The translations under genes were made by a program, and so were the position numbers. A stretch of DNA of 64,000 nt, taken from Zea mays. Its lineage: Eukaryota > Streptophyta > Magnoliopsida > Poales > Poaceae. The stretch covers positions 76,194,683-76,258,682 of the forward strand of contig NC_050096.1 of the NCBI RefSeq assembly GCF_902167145.1, given 5' to 3'. This document shows, piece by piece, positions 11,524-23,089 of the stretch; the first letter of the stretch is position 1, and the number at the start of each line of letters is the position of its first letter. The notes beneath the pieces are model-generated. The model had not been told where the DNA came from. It made no database searches and was given only the letters and a program-made list of their open reading frames with translations.

Positions 11524-13051
11524 TGAAAGGGAAATGGCCTCAACCATCTCCTATAATCGATTTTGGTGTTTGACGACCATCACAAAACTTATGGGCTAAC
11601 TAGTTTGCCTAGTTGATCTTTTTTTCAAGTGCATAAAGTTCATATACATCTGTAAGGAAAATGGACCCCGAGCCATTTGGCTAAAGGGGTTTTGATGTTT
11701 GATGATCAACACAACCTGTGGACTAATGTGTTTGCTAGTGTTTATGTTTGTAGTTCACAGGATGCAAAGATGATTGGACTAAGGCAATGAGGACGCAACA
11801 CCTCAAAAGAAGACATAGAAAGAAGCAGAGAAGTCCAAGACTCAAGAACAAAAGAAGCCCAAAAAATCAACGAATAAATCCAAGAAAAGGTAGTCAGCCA
11901 GCGCCTGGTGGCGCACCGGACATTAAAAAGTAGTTGCCCGGCGTGCACCGGACTGTCCGGTGGGACAACCAGATAGTCTGCGTAGAGAGGCCCATAATGG
12001 GTGCTCTCGGGCTATAGCACCGGACTGTCCGGTGTGCACTGGACAGTCTGGGTAACGTTCGGATCCAACATTCGACTGCTATAGACCCTAACGGTCGGCT
12101 GACGTGGCAGGCACCGGACAATAAACAATGCTCTGTCCGGTGGGCACTGGACTGCCCGATGCGCCCGTCGACAGAAAGCTGCTGCTTTCTGACCAACGGC
12201 TATATGGGTGGTTGAGGGCTATAAAAGCCACCCCAACCGGCCCATTCATGGCATTCATTGATCTATCTCATACACAAGAGTTGGGTATTCACTCTTATCT
12301 ACTAGAGCAACACTCCTATACACATCAAAGCCTCCCAAGTGCCACAAAACAGAGATCAAGCAAGAAAGAGCTACTCGTGTGTGTTTAGCGATAGTGCACT
12401 GTGAGAATCATTGAGAGAAAGTGTGTGCTATCTCTTGTGATCATTTGAGCGTGGAGTTTTGACTCCCATTCATTATAAAGCTAGCAAGAGCCCCTTATCT
12501 TTGTGGTTGGCCTTGCGGATACTTCGGTCTTTTGTTGACACAGAAGAAGGAACACTCGCCGATCTTGGTGACTGTTGGAGAGAGGGAAAGGGGTTGAAAA
12601 AGACCCGTCCTTAGTGGACTCCTCAACGGGGATTAGGTTCTTGGTGAACCGAACCTTGGTAAAACAAATCACCCATGTCACTTATTTTTATTGCTTGTGA
12701 TTTCTTTGTCTTCTCCCTCTCTAAGTTCCCTTGCACTATTCTTTGTTGATATTGCTTTGTGTTGCTTCGGGTTAAATTCTCATATACAGAAGCAACGCCT
12801 TGTAAGAAAGAACTTGCGATTTTCCTCTTCTTATCTAAGCCCTCTTGCTTCACTCTCCATAAACATTTTAGTTGAGTTGCCTTTTGTTAATTCCGCATTA
12901 TTTGAAAGCAATACTCTTTGCAAGCAAAGGACTTAGTTTTATACTCTGATAATTGTTCATCTTGTTCTAACCACTAATCAAGGGATCAAGTCTGAGTTTA
13001 AAGTTATATTTTTCAGGTTTTGCCTACTCACCCCTCTCTAGGTGACTTTCA
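11524..13051 (+). mobile_element. Solo LTR S1, Sirevirus-type, 1528 bp
   Basis: It begins TGAAAGGGAAATGG, ends CTAGGTGACTTTCA, and is flanked by a perfect 5-bp TSD CACTT (11519-11523 and 13052-13056). No internal region is present, as expected after LTR-LTR recombination. It carries ACCGGACTGTCCGGT palindromes and a TATA box (TATAAAA, 12220-12226) on the plus strand, which sets its orientation. It differs from the Opie- and Ji-like LTRs elsewhere in the window, so it is a third Sirevirus LTR type. Short open frames inside are not genes. Confidence 0.9.
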
Positions 13052-13230
13052 CACTTCAACTGTGTCTTCAGCTGCAGTTGAGCTTTTTCAACTGCAGTTG
13101 AACTTCACTTCAACTGTGTCTTCAGCTGCAGTTGAGCTTTCTCAAATGCAGTTGAACTTAAACTTCAAATGTGAACCTCTCTGTCCATACACCAGTTGAA
13201 CTTGCTTCTGGGCCAGTTGATTTGGATAAG
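13052..13230 (+). repeat. Sirevirus-type LTR copy 1, second fragment
   Basis: This continues copy 1 after the solo LTR with two more CAGTTGA minisatellite units. It then matches the segment of copy 2 ending near 14470 (CTCTGTCCATACACCAGTTGA). Similarity stops at about 13215, just before the next LTR begins. Confidence 0.6.
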
Positions 13231-13414
13231 TGTTGATCTCTTTTGTGAGTTTTGGTGATTTGGATAACAACACATTTAAAGGTCTGTTGAATAGGAAATT
13301 CGGTATGATGAACATACTTGAATAGTGTATAATGATCAGTGAACAAAGATTCAACACAAGGTTAAATAACCAATGAGACAATGCAAATGGATATAATATG
13401 GTATCTGTATTGGT

Positions 13415-13464
<50 letters not shown>

Positions 13465-15578
13465 ACAAGAGCTAAAATATCACTACATACATATGATCAG
13501 AATAGAGGTTGAAGTGATTAAAAGGATTGGTCAAGCCAAAGTGAATAAGATATGAGGAATCGTGAATTGACTTGACCATATTACTATTAGTCCATATATG
13601 CGTCTACGAGAATCATACTAGAGATTGATTGATCTTAGCATTTATATCTACATGACATTCAAGCAAGGTTCACAATATTGAAGAAATGATTCTCTCAATG
13701 GAAGCTCAATATGATGTGACTCAAGAATGGCTTGATAGGGTGAAGATAGCAAGGAAAGGGCTTTGATGGACCAGGCGAGGTGAAGGCCAAGCGACGGCTT
13801 ATGGACCGAGGTACCATGGCTAAGGTGAAGAAGAAAGCACTTGCACTAAGTCGATGAAATAATCAGCTATGAAGAGTTATAATATGTTGATGCATCCGTA
13901 AGGTGACTTGAAGCCATGATTTGAACTCATATATGGTGAAATGGTACAAGTCGCAGGGTTTGATTTGTGTTTGCTTTAAAAGGGAGACAAAGATGTTTGT
14001 GATCCTTATGAAGCAACGCCATGGAGAAATCACACATTAGACACCAATTACTCAAAAAGTTTACTTAATTATATTTTATTTAACTTGAGTATAGAAATCA
14101 TTGTACTATCAAGGGGGATCTAAAAAGAAGGTCGGTGTTTGCCAAAGCTCAAGCCTCTATATTCAAAAGCTATTTCGAAAAACCAGAATCTCATGGACAC
14201 TCTGTGTATGACTGTTGTTAGGATTGAGAAACTGAGAGTGATCCTCTTGAAAAGTAGTTGGGCTTTTTCAATTATAGTTGAACTTTCAGTTCAACTGCAG
14301 CTGAACTTCACTTCAACTATGTCTTCAGCTGCAGTTGAGCTTTTTCAACTACAGCTGAACTTCACTTCAACTGTGTCTTCAGCTGCAGTTGAGCTTTCTC
14401 AACTGTAGTTGAACTCCAACTTCAACTGTGAACCTCTCTGTCCATACACCAGTTGATCTTGCCTATGGACTAGTTGAACTGGGGTTTTCTCTCCTAAACT
14501 TTCTGGTCAAGACCAGTTGAACTGGTCCCTAGGGCAGTTCAACTGGTCTCTAACTCCTCTACTGAGACTGTCTAGCAGTCTGCCAGTCAGACTGGCAGAC
14601 AGGCTGACAGGTCTGACCAGGGGCGGTTCAACTGGTCTTTGTCAGTTTGGCCAGTCTGTGCAGCAATCTGCCAATCAGATTAGCAGACAGTTTGACAGTC
14701 AGACCAGGGGCGGTTCAACCGGTCCTACACAGGAAAATCAGCCCAACGGCTAGTTTTGGAGCCCCACCTATATATACTCACTCCTGCCCCTCTCCCCACA
14801 CAAGAGCACGACTTGGACTCCATTTCTAACTTGAGAAACACCTCCCACTTTCTCTCACACATCTCTTGCCTCTCCCATTTCAAATCTTTAGAGAGAAATC
14901 TTTGAGTGAGTTTGAGAGCTATGAGTTTTGTGCTTCATCTCTAAATCCCTCTTGCTCTTCTCCATTTGAGCTTTGGTACTACATCGAGTTCTTTATGGAT
15001 TCATTACCCTGGAGCTTGTAGCTCATAGATGACTAGGTATCTCTTGTGAGTCTCTGAATCTTGTGGAAGACCACAAGAAAGTTTGTATTACCCGCTCATT
15101 TGAGCAAATATTAGTGTGTGGGCTTGGCCTTTGTGGTCGGCGAAGGGAGGATTAGGGTTGAAAGAGACCCTGCTCTTTGTGGGCGCCTCAACAAGGAAGT
15201 AGGGCACCTTTTATGGTGTGACTGAATCTCAGGATAAATCTTGTGTCTCTTGTGTTCTTGTTCATTGTGTTTGTTCGTGTTCTTCGTTCTCTCACCATTC
15301 CGTGGAAGAATTGTTCATATCTTTTTGTTGTGTGGATATTGAGAAGTGCCCTTCTTAGATCTACTGCTTTGAACCATGTGGATCATCTGTAACATCTCAT
15401 TTCCAAAGATAACTAGGTGAATTTCGAGATCAATTCAGTTTTATATCTCATTATTTAGTTGAGCTCGTGTAAACCAGTTGAACCAGTTTTGACACCAGTT
15501 GAACCGGTTTTACCCAGTTCTAGTTTTTGTTGAAAAATGTTTCTGCTTGCCTATTCACCCCCCTCTAGGCAGCATTCA
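13231..15578 (+). mobile_element. Sirevirus-type LTR copy 2, about 2.35 kb
   Basis: It starts TGTTGATCTC with the TTTTGGTGATT...ACAACACA signature seen at the 5' end of the other Sirevirus LTRs, and ends CCCCCCTCTAGGCAGCATTCA-like at 15578. A TATA box (TATATATA, 14769-14776) sets plus orientation. Flanking bases are ATAAG (13226-13230) and ATAAA (15579-15583), a possible TSD with one mismatch, so it may be an old solo LTR. It contains the (AT)n tract, the CAGTTGA minisatellite and several ACCAGTTGAACTGGT palindromes. Confidence 0.6.
13417..13461. repeat. (AT)n microsatellite
   Basis: About 45 bp of alternating A and T inside LTR copy 2. The short frames across it are not genes. Confidence 0.95.
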
Positions 15579-17164
15579 ATAAAGAATTCTTCATAACATT
15601 GAATGAATAGACATTGCTTTCACTTATTCTCAACATGGACAAACACACTTCTCAGATAAAAAGGAAAATAGAAGTAAATGTTTTCCCAACTAACCACCTG
15701 CTTTTATTAAACGTTACCAGCTAAACCAAATTGCAGCGGAGGGCCCACACTTTGGTTGCAATCATTACAAAGATCTGAAATCAAGCATAAGTTCATCATA
15801 ACAAATACAAAAGCATCCGTTAAGGAACTTGGCCCAATCGACTAAGACTGTGACACATGACATAAATATTTTATTGTATACTCTGACTTTATCGATCTAA
15901 GGACTCGGATCTATCCTATTACTGCAGGCGGGGGACCATAAGTGTGATGACCACGTGGTGGAGAGCGGTAGGAGTGCTGGATGCTAGTGCGGGCGGGGGA
16001 CCACCCTCCTAGTAGCGACGCTCCGCCTGCTTAGCATTCAACTCCGCAAGCTCCTCGGGAGCCCTGCTCAACTCATCGAGTGAGTGGTCAAGCTTAGTGC
16101 TGAGCACAACGACCAGGTTGAATGTAGTGCTCAACCAATGATTGTCTTCACCAATCGATGAGACAATCACACTCTCTACACTGCTAGTAGGGTGACAAAG
16201 GTAGTATCTGATGTTAAGATCATCAGCTAACTCACTGAACAGAGAGCAGTAGTGGGAAAGGGCATGTCGTGTGGCATCCAGCATGGCCGCTTTAGTAGTC
16301 TGCCTCTGAGATAGAGTAGTGCTCTAAGATAGCCTCTGCACCCTCGAGGTTGTCCTTTAGGTGGCAAACCAAATAGGTAACCTCCCAGGGGTCTAGGTGT
16401 CTCCCGTGATTGTGCTGGTAGACCACGCAGCGATGCTCGATCGACCATGTGTGGCGATCAAGTGTTCGGTGCAGCAGTACGTCGAGTGCCTCGTGGAAGT
16501 GGAACTGAGGGGTGGCATCACAAGTGATGGGTTGGGCGACCCACCCCTCTAGCTTCGGCTCCTCCGAAGGCTTGGTGTCGTGACTAGAGTCGTCTCCATC
16601 GTCATCCCCATCATCGTCTCTGTCGAGGTCTTGTCCTCATGCAGGGGTGCCCTTAGTCGATGTCAAGGGCGCTTCTGGCTGAGGGACAAGGGTAGGGAGC
16701 CTCACAGACTCCTCCTCTTGTTGCAGCAGGGAGGAAGAGCCATGATGCTCCCTCTCCTACTGCTGAAGCTCCTACTGCTCATGTAGGTTCTAGTGGAGCC
16801 TCTCCAAGCAGCTCGACTAGCTTGACACCGTCAGGGGAAGGGGATGCTCAACAAGGCATGACAGCAGGAAGGGGAGCACCAACTTGAGAGCGATATGTAT
16901 GATGTGTGCCAAATACAAAAGGCACCGTAAGCATAATAGTAAGAGCAGAACTAGTAAGACAAGTAAATACAAAATAGAAAACAAATATAAAATATTTTAA
17001 CAAGGTGTGGTATATATTGTAGTATAACATAGAGTTAGTCGAGATGCCTCACTTTTGAAATAACACCAAGGGTCAAGGTGAGGATAAGGATTAGTAGTCC
17101 TTAAAACGACCAATGCTACTCTAGATTAGTGGTCCTATAGTCAGCACGACTTTGATACTAGTTA
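15579..17164 (-). mobile_element. Decayed gypsy internal region, minus strand
   Basis: Non-coding apart from a broken frame at 16009-16560. The right end carries a degenerate primer-binding site (reverse complement near 17149-17161) adjoining an LTR that starts at 17165. The part 15579-16008 shows nothing I can name, and 16561-17148 is low-complexity and frame-broken. The left end is cut by LTR copy 2 or by an old deletion. Confidence 0.45.
16009..16560 (-). pseudogene. Remnant of a transposon-carried protein of unknown function
   Basis: On the minus strand, frames joined across a frameshift near 16290-16310 give a continuous protein-like stretch. An upstream part (about 16310-16510) reads FHEALDVLLHRTLDRHTW and further on DPWEVTYLVCHLKD. 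A downstream part from ATG 16284 is rich in Leu/Glu/Ala and ends in a stop at 16009. The pattern recalls uncharacterised proteins annotated in grass gypsy elements. I see no protease, RT or integrase motif. Confidence 0.4.
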
Positions 17165-18755
17165 TGTCACACTCAGTTTCAGAAGGCAAATCGAATGCAA
17201 ACCATGTACGTTCCAGGATTAGAACTCACGTACACAGTGATTATATAAATGAACATCATTGTGCAGTGCTCGAATAATAACATAAAGAGTATTAAACTTA
17301 TTACAACCATATGTCAAAGACGTCCACATAGTCATTGACTTAACATGTATCAAAGTGCTAGAAACAGAATGTAGCTAAGATAAAGGCCTTCCACAGGCAA
17401 CTGACTGGGGATTGAGCTAATCTAAGTCTAGAACTCCTCGAAGTCCTGGAAGTCCTAGAAATCCACCTCATTGCATTCATATTCTCCTGAGCATTGGTTG
17501 CAGTGGGGACAACCTGGTGTTTTGTGTGAAGGAAAGGGTGAATACACATTAACGTACTCAGCAAATGGCTCATTTGGCTGTAGTGGACTAGCTTTATATG
17601 GAGTTAAGCTATTAGCAGGTTGCTTTTACTTCATCATGATTTATCATTAGTATAAGCCAAGTTTTATCATTAATCCCAAGTTATTATCCCAAAGGACACC
17701 TCCTCATAGAGAAAATACCGGAATCCATAACCAGAATCATCATTATCAGAACCATCATCATAAATCATAACCATTGTATCTCTCATCAAAGGAGCTCCCA
17801 TGTCCACTCTTTAACTATGACCACGTCTTATATATCAATTTCATTCCTCTACAGAGGTCACACAATTTACCTATGGGTCGTGATCCCTTTTTTCCTCGGT
17901 CGATCAAACCATTAAACACTCCCAAGGTGAGTCAGCAAGGTTTCACTATGTAGCATTTACAAAGATTTCCTAGAGGTAATAGCCGCCCGCTAGGTTTCCC
18001 CAGTTTGATAAACACAGTCTTCTCCCCAAAGAGGGGTGACTAACAAAAACAAAACAAAGGAACCATGACACCCAACCTTGGTAGAGCAAGTACTATGCCT
18101 AGACCCCATTAACGACACTACAACAAAGCAAGCTACACCTCAAGTTCCTCTAATTAATCAGCTAAGGGCGTCCCATACCACCCTCATGGCTATAATGTTT
18201 TCTTGGGTTGTCATCCAACGAACCAGTCCTTGTGGAGAAGTACTCGGGACACAGCCTAAGCCTCCTAGACGAAGTACTTGGGAAAGCGCCCAAGCCTCCA
18301 CGAACTCATGATCATATCCAAAGTATAAAGCAATGTATCATAAAATATTTCATCATGTTTATTGATTAAAGTAGAGCACTAGCATAAGGCTAATCATAAT
18401 AGCCCAACCCAAAAGGTAATCAAGGAAAAGATAAATAGAAAGCTAGTCAATCCTTAGATTGGAATCATGTTATGCGGGAATATGAATTCTCTTATGAACA
18501 TGACATAATACGTTAGAGTACACTTGCCTTCACCAAACAAATGCTGCTTAGGAACTTCTCCCACTACTCCTTCGAGAAACACGAACTGCTCATTGTCTAT
18601 GCGATGCAAACATTCAATCAATACACTTAGAAATAAAAAGAACAGTACACCATACAAAAGAAGTGATCATTAAGTTATGCAAGAATGAACTAATTAACAT
18701 GAGAGACTATAGCGAAGCGATTTAATAATGTATGCTAACAGCGCGCGCGACACAT

Positions 18756-18829
18756 ACTAAACAACACGTGAGACAACATGCAAATGACATGCACTAAACA
18801 ACACGTGAGACAACGTGCAAATGACATGC
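18756..18829. repeat. 37-bp tandem duplication
   Basis: Two adjacent copies of a 37-bp unit beginning ACTAAACAACACGTGAGACA. They differ at one position within the gypsy LTR-like region. Confidence 0.85.
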
Positions 18830-19011
18830 AGACAACTCGCGCAGAGGCAGCGAACAGGGTGCGCAACGAGCGTGAACGTGGCAACGAGACATGAGCTGTA
18901 GCGCGCGGCGTGAACGTGCACGCGACGAGGATGTGAAGCTAGGGGGAGTTTGGCCATGAGGGCTGAATGGGAAAGGGCTTGGTCGGGCTGGGGAAGAGTT
19001 CTAGCCAGCTA

Positions 19012-19137
19012 GTGCCTTGTTCGTTTGTGTCGGATTGGTGGGTCGGAACAATTCCGAGCCGAATTGCTTCTCTAATTTATATAAACTTTGATTAGCCGGA
19101 ACGATTCCGGGTGCAATCCGATGTAAACGAACAAGGC
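19012..19137. mobile_element. Small MITE-like inverted-repeat element
   Basis: About 126 bp with inverted ends: TGCCTTGTTCGTTT on the left and AAACGAACAAGGC on the right. A second inner inverted pair TCGGATTG / CAATCCGA makes the whole a hairpin. Both sides carry CTA (19009-19011 and 19138-19140), a possible 3-bp TSD that would suggest a PIF/Harbinger-type MITE, though TTA/TAA is more usual there. It has no coding capacity. Confidence 0.65.
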
Positions 19138-19831
19138 CTAGGGAAGGGTTGCAGTCAGCTGAGAGGTGCCATATCCGGCTTGGAAAGGCTGGTTGGCCAG
19201 GCCGCTGGCTGGCCACACGCTAACGGGCTGGGCCGCTGGCTGGATAGGATGGGGGTGTCCACCATGGAAGAAGAAGAGGAGAAAGTGGGTTTGATTACCT
19301 TAGAACGAGACTTGACAGAAATGGAGAGCGCTTCCGTGCATAGATGGCAAGGTGATGCTCCGGTGAGGTGAGGACGACTTCGTGCATGGCGGGAAGAGAT
19401 CGACGCAGGTGGGGGCTACCTAGGCGAGGGCAACTCTGAGCATTGCGTGTGTGGGCATTAGCGGTCTGGGCGATGGGCGGTGGAGGTGGTTTCTGCGCAT
19501 GGAAGGGGGCAATTGGGGGGTTGAACTGGCCGAGATGTGAGGCGGGCACTGCTCTTCCTGGCGGCATGGGCACAGGAAGTTGGAGAAGATGCTCCTGGCC
19601 GGTGGGGCTAGGGCATGGTGGTGGATGGGGGCACTGGGCGTGGCTGGGCCATCTAAGCCGTGGCCACGTGGGGCTGAGTCGGGGCAGGTCGACATGGGCT
19701 GGGCCGAGCAAAGCTAGGGATGTGTAGGGGGTGGCTACGACCAAGACTGGCTGGCGCGTGGCCTGGCTGGGATGGCTGTGGCCGGCTGGGAGCGATCGTG
19801 GCCTGCTGGTTCGAGAAATGATCTCAAAACA

Positions 19832-22760
19832 GCTGCCCCGAAGCTCTTTTAAAGATTGTACCATCCTAGAGTTTTCCTGCTCCATCTATTTAATTCCTTT
19901 TTTCAAGTTTTCAACCTCAAGACTGAGTCGAGAAGCTTTGTCTTCATGATATGTCTTAATCTTCTTCAACTCAGTGTCTCAGTTGTTAGACACTGGATGT
20001 CTTTATCCTATTTAGCAATTTTCTACTTTTGTAGTCCTTTTATGATTCTGCATCTTTGTTAGCCCTTCGAGCTTTGGGTAAACTTGCATTTAGTGATTGA
20101 ATTGGGTGGCCTTATTCCTTATTAGTCTCTTGAAGCTTTTCGTTCTCAGTTTCCAATTTAGAAATAACAAATTCATTCTTTCGATCATCTTAATCCTGTT
20201 GAAGCTTCAATGCCTTACTTAACAGGAAACTCTTCTTTTTTCAAAACTTTTAGTACTATATCCTTGTTATTTTAAGTCAGAAAATATGCTGAATAAATAA
20301 AGCCTTATCTTAAAGTTTGCGTAAGTTAGGCTCCCGACGATATGTTGTTTCCTCAAGCCGCTTAGTTCATGTTTTATCCTCGGGAAGCCGATTCTTCTTA
20401 TCAAAGTGTTAACTACCCTAGCCCTTCCTAGTCAGGAATACACTTTAGGGTATCTTCATCAATCCCGCCAAAAATAACAGCCCTTTGAGATAAAAAATCC
20501 CTTCGGCACTTAATTTCCCACCAACATGGTGTCTAATATCGAAGGTGGTTTCATTATTAGAAGAATTTACAGCTTCGGTTTCTTGTCGCGATGAAGTTGT
20601 CATCCAAACATTTTCAGACTCTGGGGCCTGGGTTAGTTGCGGCTCCTGTTCACTAGTCTTCTTGGGCTCCAAATCCTTGATTATTTTATCTATTGATGCA
20701 CTAACAAATGCTTCGACATTTTTTCTTATATCTAGATTCATTTTCTTCTCTTTTGCTGAAGGAGTCTTATAAACGACCCTCATTATTGTTTTCATCCGAC
20801 AGTTTCTTTGTGAGATGTCTTCATTCTGTCCTTTTGCTGGTTCTTTGACAATCACAACAAATAAAGATTTAGATGTTTCTTATCCAATGTTTTTGCCCTT
20901 CATCGTTAACAATAGACTATTCAGGTCTAATTCTAAGGGACTCAATGTAGAAATAGTTAAAGGTCTTGCCATTACCTCTAGTATTTCTATGGCCCTAAGA
21001 GTCAAAGCCGACAGACTCTCAGTATTTTTCTTCATCAACTCTGAAGATTTCTCGCCAGCACGAATAGATTTTTCCATTCTTCGCTTTTTCGAAGGAGGGG
21101 ATTTTGCTCCCGAATGTGAAGACTCCACTTCATCTGCTTTTTTTGTCTTCAATTTTTAGTCAATTTTTCTTTCTTTCCTTTACGGTTCTTATATCCTTTC
21201 TTTTTCATAACACTTATAGTTCTCTTCCTCTTCATGCCACCAACAGCCTCTTCTGAGATCTTCGGGTAGTCGTGGTACTCAAACTTTAAAACATCCATGA
21301 CCCTGTTTAATCTTCATTTCATACGACGGCTGAAGGTTGTAGTCATCAGTTGGTCTTCCTTCTTTGTAAAATTACTAAGAATATTATTGCACATTACTTC
21401 GATCATTTCCAACCAATCTGCGAATGAGCGCTTGAATACATACTGCCCCTTAAACTGGTATGGCAGCCTTACAAGGGTTCCCTTCTCAATCTCCTCCTTA
21501 TCCTTCATCGTCATTCCCCAACCATACAACATCGAGAACACTCGGTTGCCAAGGAACTCTTGCACCAATTCACGAGTGCCGATGTGTTCTGCCATTCTAG
21601 TAAAAGCAATCTAGGCTACTCGCGCTGGCGAGCCTATACTCATGTTGTAGATCGACCTCATCAAGCCAAAGTTCATCCTCATAATACTCATCACAATCCC
21701 CTTGAACTCCTCTCTACATTTTCTATTAGCCTTCATATAAAACCACTCCTTTGTCCATCATGTTGGCTATTTAGTCCGGTACTCTAGCACTGTTGCCTTC
21801 GTATCCTTTCGGTATGCAAAGTTGTAGCACCTAAAATTGTTGGGCAACTTATCCGAAGGTCTTGCCTTCATTTGATAATGCAATTCGTGAATCATACAGA
21901 AACCTTCGGCACTTGTAGTAACACCTTAGCTCTGTATGACCCATATGTCGGTGTTTATGCCCCGACTACGCACTACTATGGAGTATCCCACATAGTGCTT
22001 TTGAGAAGGACGATATCGTTGATCGTACGTGCAGAAGCACGTCGGAACATGGGAGAGTTATACAGGTTCGGGCCGCCTGAAGGTGTAATGCTCCACGTCC
22101 TGTTTGGTGTTGTATATTGAGTTTGCTGGTGTGCACAGATTACGGACTAGTTATGGGTGGTGATGGATGAGATCTCCTATCAGTCTAATGGTGAGAGAGT
22201 TTCATAGGGGTATCCCCTCAGCCTTATATAGGGGACAAGAGGGATATCCCTTTATAAGTCATGAAGCATATCTAACTCTATCCGAGTCTATCTCCTGACG
22301 ACGTGGGTGCTCCTGTTTACCTGGAGCTGGCTTCCTTCCTTCCGAGTTATCTTCCGAGTATCTAGCTCTTCGAGTACGTGCGGACCATGTGTGTGGAGCA
22401 CCAGCGATTCTTCTGCGACAAGCACGTACAGATAGCACCCTTATGCCGCATTTTCCTGGATCACCCCCTATTCTGGTAATCTCGTTTTGCCTAGATACGA
22501 CCCAATGGTATGCCCTACTAGGCGGACTACTGGGGCCCATTAGGCAGCCCATGGAGCGCATCTGTACTTATAAGGACCCATGGGATATTTATCTCATACA
22601 CCATATGTATATACTAAGTTTGACAACTGCATTTGGTGTAAGTTGGTCTATGAATATCTCATATTTTTCAGAACTTCTGCAATCATCTTAAACATAGGGA
22701 TTCGAAGGTAATAGTCTCTGTAAGTGGGAGCACTTCATTTTTGATGGGCCAAAGGTGGAG
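19832..22760 (-). pseudogene. Decayed copy of the Grande antisense gene, split by a solo LTR
   Basis: On the minus strand this aligns by eye with the protein of the gene at 25070-28252. The part at 22606-22700 reads as FKMIAEVL, then after a frameshift DQLTPNAVVKLSIYIW, matching LHQLTPEAIIRLNIFVW. After the solo LTR is skipped it continues through IHELHYQ (about 21870) and IGTRELVQEFLGNRVF (21314-21595). A Lys/Arg-rich part follows (20880-21152), then a segment like LKYPKGALIF (about 20450-20500), and coiled-coil-like sequence to 19832. Several stops and frameshifts make it a pseudogene. It shows the gene is widespread and old in these elements. Confidence 0.72.
21946..22600 (-). mobile_element. 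Solo LTR S2, gypsy-type, 655 bp
   Basis: It begins TGTCGGTGTTTATGCCCCGAC and ends CTCATACA, with a perfect TSD CCATA (21941-21945 and 22601-22605). It lies inside the decayed antisense gene, whose frame resumes across it. A TATATAAGG-type box read on the minus strand (near 22230) suggests minus orientation. No internal region remains. Confidence 0.85.
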
Positions 22761-23089
22761 GGAGGTGTTGTTGTGTGATGTCCACATTATACCAATCTAA
22801 GTGCGACATGCCAGACTGTCTGTGGTAGGTTATTGGATGGTCTAGTATGGGGCTAGACAATCCGAGATTATACTTAGACGGTCCGGGCATAGGCAGAGGC
22901 ACCCTCGTGTCAATTAGATGCTATGAGGGTAGCGACTGCCTTGGGTATGAGTTCATCGGTAGACCATATAATGGTTGAGACCGCATAGACTTATTTGTTT
23001 GTATCTAGTTGTGAAGACCCGCAACATAGCATGCATGTTGTACATGCCTTATGCAAACTCAGGAAAGACCCTTTTCTTGGAATACAGTT
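22761..23089. other. Unassigned non-coding sequence
   Basis: About 330 bp between the N-terminal end of the decayed antisense gene and the 3' LTR of element C. It has a few GACGGTCCGGG-like bits typical of grass retrotransposon LTRs but no recognisable ends or coding sequence. CAGTT at 23085-23089 is the expected left TSD copy of element C. Confidence 0.5.

Larger units (their letters stand above)
17165..19831 (-). repeat. Probable 5' LTR of the decayed minus-strand gypsy element
   Basis: On the minus strand this ends ...GAGTGTGACA, directly followed by a degenerate TGGTATCAGAGC-type primer-binding site. The far boundary is inferred at 19831 (TGTTTTGAGATC on the minus strand), because Grande-antisense-gene sequence starts just beyond. 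It contains a two-copy 37-bp tandem duplication (18756-18829), a MITE (19012-19137) and a GC-rich stretch (19141-19820). No gene is supported, including the long open frames in the GC-rich part. Confidence 0.45.

Noticed and set aside
19295..19885. 196-aa Pro/His-rich open frame and its plus-strand counterparts (19443-19727)
   Set aside because: GC-rich LTR-like sequence open on both strands. Only its first 25 or so codons resemble the coiled coil of the decayed antisense gene; the rest is in the adjoining LTR.
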